Part shown: positions 62,720 to 64,000 of the stretch, one piece after another | Layout: each line of letters opens with the position of its first letter | Numbering within the stretch: position 1 is the stretch's first letter | Origin: CBDCFV01 sp965261795 | Lineage (GTDB): Bacteria; Chloroflexota; Dehalococcoidia; Lucifugimonadales; UBA3495 | DNA: 64,000 bases | Assembly: GCA_965261795.1 (NCBI GenBank) | Contig: OZ253476.1 | Coordinates: 4,278,001-4,342,000, forward strand | Direction of reading: 5' to 3' | Notes under the pieces: generated by a model | Databases searched by the model: none | Told to the model about the DNA's origin: nothing | Seen by the model: the letters and a program-made list of their open reading frames with translations, nothing else | Program-made: the position numbers and the translations under genes

Positions 62720-64000
62720 ATGGTCCGGAGGATTGGGAGGTTCGCATTATTTTTTTCTGTGGCAGTCATGGTCATGGTCCTGGCGGCGTGCGGCGGGATG
62801 GCGCCGGAGCCGGCTGTGGTGGAGAAGGAAGTGATCAAAGAGGTGCCAAAAGAGGTAGTAATAGAGAAGGAAGTAATCAAGGAGGTAGAGAAGCCAGTGA
62901 TGGTGGAGAAAGAGGTGGTTAGGGAGGTTGAGGTAGTTAAAGAGGCAGCCAGCAGCCAGGCCGCGGCGGCCCCCGCCTCCTCGGGTCAGCCGGTGAAGGA
63001 AGTGGCGGTGCAAAAACAGGTCGTTGTGGGTCAGGGGCAGACTCAGGGTTTCAACCCCATCGGCGGCTCAGCAACGGTAAATGCTGAAGCCTACGACTCG
63101 ACCTTCTTCAAGCATCATGGCGTCAACCCGTTCATAGACACCGAGGACGACCATCTGTCCACCTTCGCTATTGACGTGGACACTGCGTCCTATACGGTGG
63201 CGCGCCGCTTTATACAGGACGGCAACCTGCCGGACCCGGACTCGGTGCGAGTGGAGGAGTTCGTGAACTTCTTCGATCACGGGTATCCAAGGCCCAACGA
63301 ACGGGCTTTCGCTATACATCTCGAAGGGTCGCCCTCCCGGTTTGGCGGCGAGAACCATTGGTTGATGAGGGTTGGCATTCAAGGCAAGTCAGTCGCAAGT
63401 CATAACAGGAAAGACGCGACCCTAATCTTCACCATAGACGTATCCGGCTCCATGGGGCGTGAAGACCGCTTGGGGCTGGTGCAGAGGTCTCTATCGCTTC
63501 TGGTGGAGGAGCTCAGACCCACGGACAAGGTTGGCATCGTAGTCTACGGTTCACGCGGCTCGGTGATGTTGGAGCCCACAACCGGACAAGACAAGGCGAA
63601 CATCATGAGGGCAATCTATGAGTTGCGCGCAGGCGGGTCTACCTTCGTTGAGGAGGGGCTGCGGCTGGCGTATGACATGGCACAGGACGAATTGGACCCG
63701 AATAGGATCACCCGCGTTATCCTCCTTTCCGATGGGGTCGCCAATGTGGGGGAGACCGGCGCCGACACAATACTGAGGCGAATACAAAAATCAGTCGACA
63801 AGGGCGTAACGCTGACTACCGTAGGCTTCGGAATGGGCAACTTCAACGATGTGCTGATGGAACAACTGGCCAACGACGGCGACGGCGCTTACTACTACGT
63901 GGATACCCTCAGCGAGGCCCGTCGCATCTTCGTCGATGACCTGACAGGCACCCTTCAAGTAATCGCCAAGGACGCCAAGATCCAAGTGGACTTCAACCCG
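62720..64000 (+). CDS. VWA-domain (YfbK-like) lipoprotein, N-terminal part
   Basis: 427 codons visible; it continues past the window edge. ATG 62720 follows AAGGAG. Lipoprotein signal FFSVAVMVMVLAACGG (lipobox Cys 24). A charged repeat spacer (EKEVIKEVPKEVVIEKEVIK ..., about 32-75) follows. The YfbK-type N-terminal segment is HLSTFAIDVDTASYTVARRF, and the von Willebrand A domain carries MIDAS motif TIDVSGSMG (about 237), a conserved Thr in GGSTFVEEGL and Asp in LLSDGVANVG. Likely an outer-face protein binding partners through a metal ion. Confidence 0.92.
   Translation, partial: MVRRIGRFALFFSVAVMVMVLAACGGMAPEPAVVEKEVIKEVPKEVVIEKEVIKEVEKPVMVEKEVVREVEVVKEAASSQAAAAPASSGQPVKEVAVQKQVVVGQGQTQGFNPIGGSATVNAEAYDSTFFKHHGVNPFIDTEDDHLSTFAIDVDTASYTVARRFIQDGNLPDPDSVRVEEFVNFFDHGYPRPNERAFAIHLEGSPSRFGGENHWLMRVGIQGKSVASHNRKDATLIFTIDVSGSMGREDRLGLVQRSLSLLVEELRPTDKVGIVVYGSRGSVMLEPTTGQDKANIMRAIYELRAGGSTFVEEGLRLAYDMAQDELDPNRITRVILLSDGVANVGETGADTILRRIQKSVDKGVTLTTVGFGMGNFNDVLMEQLANDGDGAYYYVDTLSEARRIFVDDLTGTLQVIAKDAKIQVDFNP

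Overview
This window is most likely chromosomal DNA from an uncultivated, GC-rich bacterium. My best guess is Chloroflexota, near the SAR202/Dehalococcoidia group, at about even odds. The guess rests on an HspR/HAIR-controlled DnaJ-HspR-Clp operon, GC-rich codon use, a tRNA with encoded CCA, a large dose of short palindromic and tandem repeats, and gene content (DUF309, SagB-type, SNF2/SWIM, VWA lipoprotein, GLUG protein). No rRNA or marker gene here can settle it.

Layout. 1-2.7 kb: heat-shock operon on the minus strand (cbpA-like dnaJ, hspR, clpB) behind a clear sigma-70 promoter and an HspR-type inverted repeat. 3.1-6.6 kb: tRNA-Asn, a 6 x 40-bp repeat array, a NarL-type response regulator, and the stump of its histidine kinase cut off by an IS1182 element; a 22-bp copy of the tRNA-Asn 3' end lies inverted at 6.56 kb. 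6.6-11 kb: IS21, IS3, ISAs1 and IS630 remains around a PIN/RHH toxin-antitoxin pair. 11.2-15.2 kb: SNF2 helicase plus SWIM zinc-finger protein. 16-25.1 kb: a ferritin-like diiron protein, IS630, DUF309, a decayed cbiZ-like gene, a TPR gene split by IS5, and an IS21-like element. 25.9-31.4 kb: a peroxiredoxin-like gene with in-frame UGA at the catalytic position, a frameshifted DinB gene, tex, and a DUF1772 protein. 31.8-39.7 kb: an accessory island with broken tyrosine and serine recombinases, HicBA, two proteins with HEPN-like regions, an MBL hydrolase and a dif-like dyad. 39.9-49.4 kb: SagB-type oxidoreductase, small hypotheticals, a truncated alcohol dehydrogenase, a second IS21-like copy, an AbiE pair with a broken toxin, and nested IS fragments. 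49.5-56.7 kb: a 1,882-residue GLUG/PPC surface protein and a zinc-ribbon protein of unknown function. 56.8-64 kb: ISNCY remains, an SDR oxidoreductase, a VirB2-like pilin remnant, a tRNA-Lys 3'-half fragment, an HTH-TM-TPR regulator, and the start of a VWA lipoprotein.

Overall the window reads as housekeeping genes separated by waves of insertion sequences, nearly all of them dead. Many transposase genes carry short tandem-repeat expansions or a ~23-28 bp GC-rich palindrome that breaks the frame. The two most notable observations are the candidate selenocysteine peroxiredoxin with a well-placed bacterial SECIS-like hairpin (25,934-26,395) and the recurring micro-palindrome found inside transposase genes of four different IS families.
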